A DNA stretch of 64,000 nucleotides from Podospora pseudoanserina. Taxonomy: Eukaryota > Ascomycota > Sordariomycetes > Sordariales > Podosporaceae. Below are positions 48,323 through 59,761 of the stretch, piece after piece. Where the stretch lies: positions 2,294,001 to 2,358,000 of the forward strand of contig NC_085923.1 in NCBI RefSeq assembly GCF_035222485.1, read 5' to 3'. Positions within the stretch are counted from its first letter, which is position 1. Each line of letters begins with the position of its first letter. The notes under the pieces were generated by a model that was given only the letters and a program-made list of their open reading frames with translations, was not told the origin of the DNA and did no database searches. Position numbers and translations under genes: made by a program.

Positions 48323-51300
48323 TCAAGACAACCAAAAATCATCCGCCTTCACCACCCCCCCCACCCTGGGCGTCCCAATCTTTGGCGTCATCCCTCCACC
48401 TCCACCACCACCAGCACCACCGTTACCAACATGCGCAACAGAAGTATTAATCCCCAACCCAACCCCTTGACTCCCACTACCACCATCCCCAACAACAGCC
48501 GGAACAACCTGCGGCAACGGCCCAAAGTCAAACTTCGGCATCTCCAACCTCGGCGGCTGGACAGGCGGCTGCTGCTTCTTGGCCGGGCTCGCCCCCCTCG
48601 ACTTGGCCTCCACCGGCGGACCAAACCTGACATCCCTCACATCCCACCCGTCCTCCACCGCCGCCTTGACCCACGTCCTCAGCCCATCGTGAACGCCCCC
48701 ATAAAACTTTTCCTTGCACATCCTCATCGTGCCCCCCATCGCCTTCTCCCACCCGCTAACCCTCAGCTCTTCCCTCAGTTGATTCCTCTCCTCCCTCGTC
48801 GGCCCCGTACACGCAATAATCGCGTTCAGCAGGTCCAAATGAGAAGCCAAATAATTCGTCGCGTCCCACTCCACACCCCCGACATAGGGCGCCGCCGGAA
48901 CGGGAGGTCGTTCCTGTGGGAAATGCCGCTCCATGTACCCCTCGTGAGTAAACACGATCTCAGGCGAGGTCTCATCCCGTGGAGGGGGCAAGGCCACAAT
49001 GTTGAGGTTGTGCAGAAAGATCCAAAAGACTTCCTTGGTGACGTTGACCACCTCCTTGTTCCAGACCCGGTAAGGTCGCGGTTTCTGCATCTGGGCGATG
49101 AACTCGATTGTCTGGCTTGTTTTTATCGGGTCAGGGTCGCGGAGAAAAGACAAAACGGTGCTGGCGCGGGTGATTTTCTCGCCGGGAGAGGGCGCGTGCT
49201 GGATGTAAGTGAACAGGATGGAAGTGATAATGTTCCTCGTGGTGAACTCGGACGGCCCCTTCTTTTCGGGGTCAAAGATGAGATGCAACAAAGAGGGGAA
49301 GAGAGTCGCGTGGATGGTGTGGAGGTATTTCAGCGCCAGCGAGGTGGTGCAGAGCGCCTTGAGGCAGAGGAGGACTTCGTGGAGGAGCGCGTCTTCGTGT
49401 TCCTCTCTTGCGAGTCAAAAAAGTGTTAGTAACATGACCGAGAGGGGCGGGAAATAAGGGGAAAACAAACCTCCACTCCAACGCCATGGTCCTCTTCAGC
49501 AAATCCACAATCTCCTCCATCCCGCACTGCCTGATAAACTCCTCGATCCACGCCACCGTCTCATTCCTCAACAACAACCTCAACTTGTGCAGCTTCCCCA
49601 CCTCCACCAGCTCCGGCTTCTGAACCTTGCGCAAATAACTCACAAAGTCCCCCGGCAGCTGCTGGCCCTTCACCTTGGCTATGAAGCCAGTATACAGCCC
49701 CCCGCCCGTCAGCTGCTGTCCATCCCCCCCTCCCCCCTGCTGTCCCTCCCCCCCACTCTCCCCACCCCCAACCAAACTCTCACTGCTGCTCTTCCCCCTA
49801 AAATGCCTCCCGAGACTACTATCCCCCTTCTTCTTTGTCGGGCTCTTCTCCCCACCACCACCACCACCACTGCCATCCCCTTTCCCACCTCCCCCCCTCC
49901 CAAGCGTCAAAGACAACCCCCTCCCGTGCTTCTTCTTCTTTGTCGACTTATCCCCGGCCGCTGCCTCATCCAGTTCCCTCTCCGTCGGCCGTCCCCTCGC
50001 TCCAACATCCATCGACCCCCGCGCGAGATTCACACTCTGCCTCCCCTCCATCCCCACCTCCTCATTCTTCTTGGCCACCATCTCGGCCCAATCCTGACGA
50101 ATAAACTCCATCTTCACCGTGTCGGACAAATTCCTCATCTTGTACCGCTGATTCTCAGGGATGTTCCTCCTGTCAAGCATAGCCTCCAGATGCCTGTCAA
50201 TATCTTGCGGCTCAATAGCCGGTAAGTCGGCAGTATTGCTCCCCGCTCGTCCCCTGGGTCTCCCGCCGCTCCCGCCGTTGGGAACCCGCGTGGTGCTCTT
50301 GCTCCTGTTTGAACTCCCCGACCCTCCACCCAAATGGTTATTCAAACCAGCCGGCGGCCTCTCCCCACCACCACCCCCCAGAATCCTTGTTCTTATCCCC
50401 CCCGTCCCCAAGTCAACCTCTTGAAACTGATCCCCACCCCTTTCTCCCTCTCCCTCTCCCTCCCCGCTCTTCCTCCCCCCGTTCCCTACTCTTATCCCTC
50501 AGCCCACTCCCCGTAACATAACTCGTGAAGCTCTTCGGCCGAGGCCTAACCCCCATCCCCCGGCCTCGTCGTGATCGGCGGTCTCGAGACCCCATCCCCC
50601 CCCCTTTCCCCTTTCCCTCCTCCTTTATCCCCACCACCTGGAATCACAGAATGAGTCCCCGAGCTGCTGTTCCTGATAGGCAACTCCACCGGCGGACTGG
50701 TGCTCAACCCCCCGCTCGCAAACTGGGCGTAGATCGGGGGCGGACTCTCCACTCCCCCCGGTGAGCGGTTCTCTTTGTCCTTCCCCTGCCCGCTCTCATC
50801 CTCCCCGTTCTTGAGGTTCTTATAACTCTTCGGCCGGAGGAGCAACCCCCCCAGATTGGTGGCCGATTTCGCCTTTTTCGGCTTAACCGGCGAGGATGAT
50901 GATTTGGGCGGTTTGGAAGTCCCCAGCGCCTTGAGGGTAGAAAAAGAAGAGAGTTTTGTCGGGGAGGATGGCGGGGGGTTGTTGGAGGTGTATTGCGGGT
51001 CGAACCGCCCTCTCGGAACGGGGGGTGGACGTTCGGCAGCGGGCGAGCGGGTGTTATCCTGACGGTTCTGAACCAATTCCTCCAGGGCGTACCCGTGCCG
51101 GGTTATGGGGGGGTAGCGGCTTGTGCTGATTGGGTTTGTCGGGGGCATGACCGGGGAGGTGGGCGGTTCCCAGCCTACGTGGTACACTCCGGCGCGGTTG
51201 ATGGCGGCGAGGTTTTGCTCCGAGGCGTAAAAGTCTGGGTTGGTGGCTATGTTTGGTGGGGGGAGGGTGGTTGTGCCGTCGGAGTTGTTGCGCTTGTGAT

Positions 51301-51520
51301 GGTGGTGGCCGTGGACGGGGGGGGTAGGAGTGCTGTGGCTGTGGCTGTTGCTGTTGCTGTTGCTGTTGCCGCTGATGAAGGAGCGGAAGACGGAGGATTT
51401 GTTGCGCTGGTGATGGTGGTGGTGTTGGGAGGAAGGGTAAGCAGCAGCATCATATGCCTCTCCCCTGCTGCTGTTGTTGTTGTTGTTGTTGTTGTTGTTG
51501 TCCAGCGGCGGGGGCACCAT
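48323..51520 (-). CDS. Formin-like GBD/FH3 protein without FH2 (Rid1-like)
   Basis: The N-terminal exon runs from ATG 51520 (MVPPPLDNNN; an in-frame ATG at 51550 is possible) to about 50640. A long exon runs from about 50419 to 49471, and the last from 49406 to 48323. The last intron (64 nt, GTTTGT..TTACTAAC..CAAG) is clear and joins MALEWR to EEHEDALLHEVLLCLKAL. The first 550 residues are disordered, with Asn, His and Ser runs. The segment ADLPAIEPQDIDRHLEAMLDRRNIPENQRYKMRNLSDTVKMEFIRQDW opens a Rho GTPase-binding domain. Armadillo-like FH3 helices follow (LRLLLRNETVAWIEEFIRQCGMEEIVDLLKRT, LALKYLHTIHATLFPSLLHLIF). The protein ends soon after without FH1/FH2, so it cannot nucleate actin like a formin. 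S. pombe Rid1 is a comparable GTPase-binding protein. The 50420-50640 junction is unresolved. Confidence 0.8.
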
Positions 51521-51844
51521 GGTATGGAGATGCCCAATTGTCTCTCTCAATCAACTCAAGGTCGTTCCTCGGAATGCTGTATCCTTCTCCCTGAAAGCCC
51601 GCGTTTCGTTGAGATGGAAAAGAAATGCTTGGTAGGTAGTGAAATACCGACTCGACTTGAACTGGGCTTGACTTGAAAACACACCCCGTTTAGGTCGCTC
51701 GCGATGCAAAAATGCCAATTTCTCTCTCCTGCGACGACGACAACTAGAAAAAATGCCCACAAAAAGAAAAAAACAAAAAACACTCTCGTCGTGTCGTGTG
51801 GTGTGTCGGTGCTGGTCGTGGTCATAAGTTATGCCATGCTTTGC

Positions 51845-51876
<32 letters not shown>

Positions 51877-52295
51877 GTGTTGCTTCGGGTGACGTCGAAC
51901 GCGCGCGTGGAGAGTGAGTGGGTGAAGTGGGTGCGGACAAAGTAGGGATGTTTCCTGCGCTTAGGTTGGCTGGAAGTTTCCCAGTTCTGGCTTCTGGTAG
52001 GCCCAATGAGGGTGGTTGTGTGCTTGTTTACCGGGGGTCGCCCCGTTGCCAGGGTGATTGCGCCTCGAAATCAAGGCCCGAAACACCGGAACCACTTGGA
52101 CGTGCCGAGGCCGTTTGATAAGATAGATACAGAGTACATGCCCCGCGATTTGACCCCACCATGGTTTTGTTCCCTTGTATACCCTTTGACTTCAAAGCAA
52201 ATTAACAACAAAACTTGGATTTAGCAGACAAGGGCCCACCGCTCTAGACAAGCACCAAAAGTAAACAAACAACATCCATCCATCTACAAGCTCTA
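51521..52295. other. Rid1-like promoter region
   Basis: 775 nt between the Rid1-like start and the 3' end of the Apd1/Aim32-like gene. A (CTG)9 run is at 51849-51875. A minus-strand ORF (51551-52006) over this run is low complexity and is not called. Confidence 0.45.
51849..51875. repeat. (CTG)9 microsatellite
   Basis: Nine uninterrupted CTG units upstream of the Rid1-like gene. Confidence 0.9.
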
Positions 52296-53418
52296 CTACC
52301 AACTCATCAACCCTCTTCCTCTATCGAATCCTCCTCGCAACTGGCTTTGTGGTTTCACCACCTTGCCCTGCAAAACCGTAAACTTGACGATGCCTTCGCA
52401 GTCTTCTGGCTTCACTCTCGCCAGCCAGATGCATTGCGCTGCGCCCAAGTCGTCCTCGCCCTCCTGTGGCTTGATTGGCACCACGCGCTGCCTCTCCTCC
52501 TCGGTCAGCTTGCCCAGCTCCACCTCGTCCAAACCGAATGCGTCTGGTCTCCGATAAATCATCACATTGGCGCTGTACTTGTGTCCTCCGACGTGACTGA
52601 TAAAGTAGATGCCCACGCCCCCTGGTCGTTCATCGTCTAAATCGCGGTAGAGACCTAGTGGTGCTAGGTGCCTCTGGAATTCTTTTCGGAGAAGAGGCGC
52701 GCTCTGGCCGCAGCGTGCATCGCGGGTCTTTTGAGAGCAGAGCAGGATAAGAGCGCGATGTGGTGACGGCCGTGTTGTGATGTCCTTCAGCATGGCAGGC
52801 GTTGGTTCTGGAAGATGGGCTGTTATGGATGGGGGGATGGAAATTGGCTCGAGTGGCGAGGTGTTGGTAGGTGAATCGTTGATTATGGACACCAATGTAG
52901 GCACAGTAGCAGGTGTGACGTTTTCGACGACGGCGAAGGCAGGCAGTACGAGGACGGTCGTCGGTTCAGAGTACGAGGTGGTCCGATGCGGTGTGGGAAT
53001 GTTGGAGGCAGAGACCATGAGGCGCTGGAAGATGGTCACATGCGTGTCAGTAAGTTTGTCCATCAACTGACGGAAGCCATTGGGAGCGTACACCATTGCT
53101 GGGAGCTTTGGCATGCGAGATGGCCTGCATGATGCTCCCCTTTTCATCCGCAACATCGCGCACCCAGTCTGATTTGCCCGTCGCAACCAGAACATGCGTG
53201 CTCCATCCTTTCACAAAGCCGTAGAGCGCATCAGTTTCGTCAATCTTGAATGATTTTGGGTACTGGACAACGCAACTGCTGCAGTCGCGGTCGCAATCCT
53301 CGCCGTCGATCTCCTTGTCCACGACGGGAAAAAGGTCCGGGAGCTCGGCCTTGCTGCCCGAGTTGCCTATGTAGAGGGCCTTGGCGCTGTTGATGAGTGA
53401 TTTGATGCCGCTCGCCAT
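52296..53418 (-). CDS. Sucrase/ferredoxin-like thioredoxin-fold Fe-S protein (Apd1/Aim32 family)
   Basis: Exons 53092-53418 and 52296-53024 give 351 residues. The 67-nt intron (donor GTACGC, TTACTGAC branch, acceptor CCAG) restores the continuous reading KAPSNGRLMVSASNIP. The first part has CDRDCSSC and a segment ALYGFVKGWSTHVLVATGKSDWVRDVADEKG typical of the family. The C-terminal thioredoxin-like domain has Cys205 (LLCSQKT), Cys214 (DARCGQSAP), His253 and His257 (FISHVGGHKYSANVMIYRRP). Yeast Apd1 holds a [2Fe-2S] cluster with two Cys and two His from these positions, and the ligand set looks intact here. Aim32 is mitochondrial and Apd1 cytosolic; no strong presequence is visible, so cytosolic placement is more likely but unsure. 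Confidence 0.9.
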
Positions 53419-54922
53419 CGTGTCTGTTGACCGTTGCGAAGCTGTTGGAATAACGAATAAAGAAGCCTGTCAAGCATGAGCTAAGGGTGACAGGCGCCAA
53501 GGGTGTGAGCTCCCGGCGGCGGCGGCGGGTCGGACTTTCGGAGGTAAGGGTGCCCGGTATGCGGCTGGCCTTCAGCTGGTCCCAGTGGCCAGGCTTTTGG
53601 CGGGGGCGGAGTTATGTGTTTTCCTTGGGTTGGTGTTGAAAACAGTCTGATGTCTAGGAATTCGAGTCAGATGTTCAAGCGTAAAGTTGATTACCGGGAA
53701 CTCCGGGGTCGGTCTTGAGATTTGCGGTCAGTAAGGTGCTGACAGAAATCCACAAGCGGTACAAGACGTCACCGCCGGGCGAGACATCGGAATATTCCTT
53801 GTGGTTACGGGATGCCCGGCACCGAATCGGTCTCTTTCTTCCTTCGTCAGCCCCTTGAGCGACATTGCACAAGTGTAGTCGTAGGGTTAGGGTGAACAAC
53901 AAGCTATCCATCACCAGCCCTTGAGATCCCAAGTTTGGTAAAATGCATGCATGCACTCCGCGTTTCAGCAAATGGCCGGCATTGGCTCCAACCATTGTTT
54001 TCCATCAAGAGGTTTCTCTTTCCCCGCATTTTGAGCCCTGTAGTGTTAAAGCGAATAGAACCCTGAGACCCGAAGAAGAACTGAAGGCTTCCAGAAAAGA
54101 CATTCCTCTTCAAAGATCTAACGACATATTCCGATGGGTTCCCCAGCCTTCGTCCCCTTTTTCAGAAAGTGTCTCGTGGACGGCAGAAAACATCGGCGGT
54201 GCCATTTTCCTCGACTCAGATCCCTAGCTTCTCGCGAGACCATATATGGATGGCTCTAATGTTCCCTGCCACCATCCATCTATGCATCCCCCCCCCCTTT
54301 TCCACTACGGGTTGAAGGTCGCGTCCCGCCCTATAAGGCTCAGAACGGAAACTTTATTAAGATCTCGGCCGACAGTCTGCAGCAGTCAAGTGGACGCTCT
54401 TGTGCAGAGCACACCCCTCCCGCTGACGGATGATGGAGTCCCGCCACCATCAACACACTCGAGACAGGCTGGACTTTGTGTGCAGGCTACTCTTCTACCA
54501 TGATCGCTCCCGCAGCGGCAGGGCCACCTGCCCATGATGCGGGTCTTGGCTTTTTCTCAGACGCTCTGGGGGTCCAACAAGAATAATTCCACGATTCAAT
54601 CTCATGATGATTTGCACGGACTATGCCTGCATCCTGTTTTGGTGTTGGCTGCTCGTCCAGTGTTCCAAGAATCCAAATCGGGCCCCAAGTCCCGAGTAGA
54701 CCACTTTGATGGGTGGGTCAGTGGGCTGGACCCCGGGCTGGTGCGGACGTCATATGCGAATCCCACCACACTCCCGTCCAAGTTTATAAGTCATAGATGA
54801 GCCTTCATCTTGACCCGTCATTCTGGAAGTTCTACCCGTGTCTCTTACACACTTGCCTTGATATCAACCCGCATTGTTCACGTTTTCTACTGCCTAAAAC
54901 TGGAAATTCCTTTTGATCAGCA
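53419..54922. other. Divergent intergenic region, no gene recognised
   Basis: 1.5 kb between two divergent start codons. It contains a CGGCGGCGGCGG run near 53515 and a telomere-like GGGTTAGGG at 53884-53892. ORFs here are short and featureless. Confidence 0.45.
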
Positions 54923-56149
54923 ATGGAGCAACTCAAGGGCGGTTTGTTGGTCGCCTCACCCGCCGGAGGACATACCGGGCCGAAACTCAGAAAGAAGCTC
55001 AGAAAGACCGTGTCAAAACAACGAAGCGCCGTTTCCTGGCGGCTCGGCTTCTCGAACTCAGCATCCACCAAGAATGATCAATCCGAAACCGCAGACAAGC
55101 CGCCTGTCTTGTCGTTACCATCTCCCGACCTGAGCGATCCAAAATGGTCAGAGTTCTTCAAGAATGGGGGATGCTTTTATCCACAGGATGAATCCGTGAA
55201 ACCCGCGCAGACATCGCAGACTTCGGTGTCTTTGGAGTCTTCGAAGCCCTCACAGTCCCCGGAGGCTTCAAAACCCTCGCTCTCAGAGCCCTCGAAGGCC
55301 TTGCAGCCAGCAGAATCACGAGATACCCTACACGAAGGCCAGATTGTTCCCGAACTTTCGCACCTCGTCATTAGCGACAGCGACGCCCAGAAGCGAATGT
55401 CAATGTGCTCCAACTCGGAAGCACCAGCAAGTCCCATGACGGCCATGAGACGGCGAGCCAAGACACCCATATTCTCAATAGGACAGCTGGAGGGCATTCC
55501 CAGACCAAGCAACGCGCTGGCCAGGGCATCAACCGTTGAACTCATCGCAGAACAATACCGGGCCCTTTTGGAATCAGACAACGCAGCTCGTGAGGCGTCA
55601 CATTCCGAATCCCATTCAGAACCGCCTCCATCTCACCAAGAAAGGCGGTTATCCATCCGACGCCAACAAAGTTCAGACCATTTGCGGGATGAATTGAGAG
55701 CCCCCCGCCCGGTGGATACGGCTTCTGGCTCACCGATATCAGACGATGGGACGCTGGTGAGCTTCGAGGAGGAGACGGTGTACTTTAAGCCTGTGTCCTT
55801 CTCCCCGGAACCATCACCCCGACCACCGCCCGGCAGCATCGCAAATGCGCCGGCGCCTGATAATCTGAGTCTGCAGATATGTCTGGATTTGCTTACGAGG
55901 GATCTGGCTTCTGCGTTGGCTAGTCGGCCTAGCAGGACGAATTCGGAGACGTCGGCGCTGCAGGTTTGGGTTATGATTGAGGCTTATGAACGGCTGAGGG
56001 ATCAGTTGGGGAGTGCTGGGCTGGGGTGTGAGGAGTATGGTGCATTGGAGGGCATGTTGAACTTTTGGTTGAGGGCGTTGTATTCGATACATGATAATTT
56101 GACGGGGGTTGATCGAAATAGCGAGAGCGATTATGGGGAGGAGCTTTGA
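54923..56149 (+). CDS. Unknown, mostly disordered protein with helical C-terminus
   Basis: A single exon of 408 codons starts at ATG 54923 (MEQLKGGLLVASPAGGHTGPKLRKKLRKT). The N-terminal 300 residues are rich in Ser, Pro, Glu and Lys, with a repeated SSKPSQSPEASKPS-like patch near 100-125, an RRRAKTPIFSIGQLEGIPRPSNALARASTVELIAEQYRALLES segment near 175-220 that could be a short helical motif, and acidic/Pro stretches. The last 100 residues look folded: LSLQICLDLLTRDLASALASRP, then ALQVWVMIEAYERLRDQL and YGALEGMLNFWLRALYSIHDNL, amphipathic helices. The protein looks real from its composition and clean ends, but I do not recognise the family. The last 300 nt switch to G/T-ending codons. Confidence 0.7.
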   Translation: MEQLKGGLLVASPAGGHTGPKLRKKLRKTVSKQRSAVSWRLGFSNSASTKNDQSETADKPPVLSLPSPDLSDPKWSEFFKNGGCFYPQDESVKPAQTSQTSVSLESSKPSQSPEASKPSLSEPSKALQPAESRDTLHEGQIVPELSHLVISDSDAQKRMSMCSNSEAPASPMTAMRRRAKTPIFSIGQLEGIPRPSNALARASTVELIAEQYRALLESDNAAREASHSESHSEPPPSHQERRLSIRRQQSSDHLRDELRAPRPVDTASGSPISDDGTLVSFEEETVYFKPVSFSPEPSPRPPPGSIANAPAPDNLSLQICLDLLTRDLASALASRPSRTNSETSALQVWVMIEAYERLRDQLGSAGLGCEEYGALEGMLNFWLRALYSIHDNLTGVDRNSESDYGEEL

Positions 56150-56506
56150 GACGGAGGACCTGGATTAGAACTGGAAAGTGATGCACTGGGAATGGTTGGA
56201 TATCGAGGCATTTTGGGCATGTTTTATCACATCACAAGCACAAATATTCTGCTAGGATATCAACTGCCCTTCAATATCTCGAGAGTGACACTGGTGATGA
56301 TTCTCATGGCCCCCGCACCTTCAACCCCCCGCTTTTAGCGACTGCTGTGACGTCGTCTCCACTCTCGCTCGGCCAACTGCCGAAGCCCCGATCCTTGGCA
56401 CGTGTCAGCGCGGCTTTCCAAGCCCCACCCGGCGCGTCACTGAACGAACGAAGCCATCGTCCATCGCCAGACAGAGAGAACACCACCAACCACCACCACC
56501 ACAAAA
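56150..56506. other. Short intergenic region upstream of ERCC1
   Basis: About 360 nt with no gene. A CACCACCACC-rich leader lies just before the ERCC1 start. Confidence 0.5.
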
Positions 56507-57793
56507 ATGGACGACGATTTTGGCGCCGACGCCGAGTTTTTGGATGCCCTGGCTTCCTCAGCCGATGCCATCACTTCTTTGAATAGCAACAAAACCAACA
56601 AACAACCACTACCACCACCACCACTACCACCGCCACCACAACAGCGACCCCCGGGCCCGCCCGCCTTTCTCCCACTCAAAATCCAACAACCCACCCCCCA
56701 GCGAGTAGAAAAACCACCACCACCGCAACGGCACGCCTCCACCGCGTCAGGTCCCCCAAAAATAGTCCAACCAACCCCCCAACTTCTCCCCTCCCGAGCC
56801 AGCGGCTCGGGGTCTTCAATCCTCGTATCCCCGCGGCAAAAAGGAAACCCAGTGCTAGCCTGCATAAAGTCCATACCGTGGGAGTACTCAGACATACCAG
56901 CCGACTATGCCCTCGGGGCGACCACCTGCGCCCTTTTCCTGAGCCTTAAATACCACCGCCTCCACCCAGAATACATCTACACCCGCATCCGCCTCCTCCA
57001 ACAAAGGTTCCTCCTCCGGATCTTGTTGGTGCTTGTCGACATTCCCAACCACGAGGATTCCCTCCGCGAGCTCTCCAAGACTTCCCTTGTGAATAACGTC
57101 ACTGTAATTTTATGTTGGTCGGCGGCCGAGGCAGGGCGGTATCTCGAGCTGTATAAAAGCTATGAGCATGCGAGCGCGGCGGGGATAAAGGGGCAGCAGG
57201 CGACGGGGTATGCGGAGAGGTTGGTTGAGTTTGTGACTGTGCCGAGGGCGGTGAACAAGGCGGATGCGGTGGCGCTGGTGGGGACGTTTGGGAGTTTGAG
57301 GGGAGCGGTTAATGCTGATGTGGAGACGCTGGGGACTGTGGGGGGGGGGAGAGGAAGGTTAAGGCTTGGAGGAGGGCAGTGGAGGCTCCGTTCAAGGGGA
57401 GGAAAAGGAAGGGGGAAAAGGGGTGTTGAGGGGGCGGTTTCTATCGGGGGGTGCCGAGTGGTGGTGGTGCTGGAAGGGGACGCAAGGGGTGAGGGGGGGG
57501 GGGGGGTGGGGTGAGGAAGACGAGTGGGGGGGGTGAGGAGGGTGGGGAAGAGCTTGGAGGTGGTGGGAGAGGTGAGGTTTGGGAGTGATGATGATGAGGA
57601 TGAGGATGAGGAGGGGGAGGAGGCCATGAGGGTGGTTGAGGGGGGGGGACGGGGGCAGCAAGGGGTGAGTCAGGCTGCGGCGAGTTCGAGTTCTGCTCTG
57701 GCTCCGGCTCCGGCTCCCGCTGCGAAGAGGAAGGAGCCTGAGCTCAGTGAGGGGATTGCTGCTGCGTTGGCAAAGCTCAGGAACAATGGTTAG
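56507..57793 (+). CDS. RAD10: DNA excision repair protein ERCC1/Rad10, reading frame broken at G runs
   Basis: ERCC1 pairs with XPF/Rad1 as the 5' structure-specific nuclease of nucleotide-excision and cross-link repair. ATG 56507 starts MDDDFGADAEFLDALASSADAI, then a Pro-rich linker. The central domain (about 115-230) is unmistakable: GNPVLACIKSIPWEYSDIPADYALGATTCALFLSLKYHRLHPEYIYTRIRLL, then RILLVLVDIPNHEDSLREL and TVILCWSAAEAGRYLELYKSYEH. The first helix of the tandem helix-hairpin-helix follows (VALVGTFGSLRGAVNADVETL). At a G10 run (57340-57349) the expected second hairpin continues one frame away as ERKVKAWRRAVEAPFKGRKRKG. A plausible acidic C-terminus (EVRFGSDDDEDEDEEGEEAM to LSEGIAAALAKLRNNG, ending 57793) is back in the first frame, beyond a stop at 57512 and a G14 run. 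No branch-like intron signals are seen between. Homopolymer errors or real damage are both possible. Confidence 0.82.
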
Positions 57794-59761
57794 ATGGGCG
57801 AGCTTCGGGTGGCTTCGGGTTGGAACATCCTCGGTGACAACAGCACTACACGTCACAGCACCAGGCGGAACCCTGGGTTTGTACACCTCGACACTGCATG
57901 CTGCTAGCACCGAAATGTGTTGTTCGGCATTTTTGCTAGTCAGGGGCATGGTAGTGCTTTTCAGGTTTTTCTGCTTTGGTGCGGTGCCTGTTGAACAACC
58001 AAAGTAGGTTGGGTTATTCTTCAGGTCGGACCTGCCGTGAGAGGTCCCGTATCGGCGGTTTGCCCATCTTGGAGTAATCATGTCCCACATCTGAGACCAG
58101 CTACGTGGATATGTGAGATTGGGAACTATGTTGGGATACATACGGGGTTTTTGGTGTTGCTCAAAGAATGGACAGCATCAGGTTTAGACAGCAAACATCG
58201 GTTTTTTTTTTTTTTGGAACGGATTTGGGTTTGCCTCGGGAGAGTTCATGAGTCTTGGAAAAGAGACTTTGATCATCTGCCCAGTAGCAGTTTGGACGGG
58301 AAGGGCTTGCGGGTGGCTGCAGTAGTATCGAGAGGGTGGTCCACATGGTTGACGCCCTGTGACGCTGTTCATGCATGAAGCTCACGTCGGATTCCTGCTG
58401 CGGGGAGGCGGGTTTAAAGGAGGAAAGGTGCAGGGTGATGTTGTCAGTCATACAACTCTGGAATATAAGCACTTTTTTTGGGGGGGGTACTGATCAGCAA
58501 TGTATCACGCAGGGTGACACGGCTGGATGGGCGTTGTTCACATGTTCTATCCAAGGCGAGTTTGATACCTGAAATGCTTGTTTTGCTGCGGTACCTGGAT
58601 CTCAGCAAGGTCATGTCAAATCAATCCGCGAAAAAAAGAAAATAAAAAAAGAAAAAAAAACCACCATCCGAAGGGGATGGGACCTAGCTGTCTAGTCAGG
58701 CACCGGGGGATTCAAGTTTTGGTCATCTCATCGAGTTCGTCTGGTAGATCGGACGGCGCAATCTCGTCATATGGGCTAGGTCAGAAGACTGTCTCATCAT
58801 CATCATCATCATTTACCACTCAGTGCTACCATTCGAATTCTATCGTGTATGCTTGCTTGTGTCTCACTCACTCTTTGAGCTCCTGCTGGATTAGGCAGGT
58901 CTGAGAAGGATTGACCAATCATGATCTATTTCCATTGAGCTATACTCTTACACCCTTCGGCATTTATTTTGACTTACACAGAGCCAGACCATCATCGTCA
59001 ACGACAACATCGACGAGCCGCAAAAAGATTCTACCGAAACACACACATGGCATTTTCCGGACAGCAGTTTTTTTTTTTTTTAACTTCGACGCTTCACCTT
59101 GGCTCTTGGTGTGGTGGAGTGTGCAACGGCCTCCTACCTGCTGCATGCGAGCAATGGGTCAACCATTCTTGCATTGCAGGACAGTGTTTGGTCCACATAT
59201 GTCGTCCGACTCGCCAGCATGTGTGTGTGTGCGTGGGTGCTTTGGAGGAGGAGGAGGAGGTTGGGTGGGTGAGATGGGATGGTATGGGCAATCTACTTTT
59301 TTGTCAGGTTGCTTACTACCATGAGTAGGGGAGGTAGATAGCCATGTGTCTGCCTGCCTTGAGTAAGGTAGGGGCAGGAGGGGGGAGTGAGTGGTTTGAT
59401 TCTGGTTTTAATGATGTCTTGCCCCGGGGTGGCATTCCTGACCACCATCTTTTCCTTTCCCTTCGCACAATTTGGGTCTTGTTCTCTTGTCTCATCATTG
59501 CCAACGGGGGATTTTGGATGGGTGTGTTTCTTGCGGTGGTGGGTTATTATATCATACTGCACTCCTCTCCCTTTAGGTTTTGGTTTTGCTGATTGAGCCT
59601 CGTCGTTTTGTTTCTTGTTACCACAGTGCTTCATGAGGCTATATTGGCGATTTATACCTACCTTCGCCTTCTCGCCCTTGGTCAGACGGACATCCCTCCC
59701 TCCCTTTTGAACTGTCACCTTTCCTTTCACAGAACCCAGAGAGGAATAAGCATAAACAGCC
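57794..59761. other. Intergenic region ERCC1-GH47
   Basis: Nearly 2 kb without a recognised gene. It contains several A or T runs (58200, 58630, 59070), a (CAT)n patch near 58797-58811 and a (GAGGAG)n patch near 59247. No ORF has domain character. Confidence 0.5.

Noticed and set aside
48431-49429. Plus-strand ORF of 332 codons
   Set aside because: It is antisense to the Rid1-like exon with clear FH3 sequence; its Pro/Arg/His composition is a product of strand skew.
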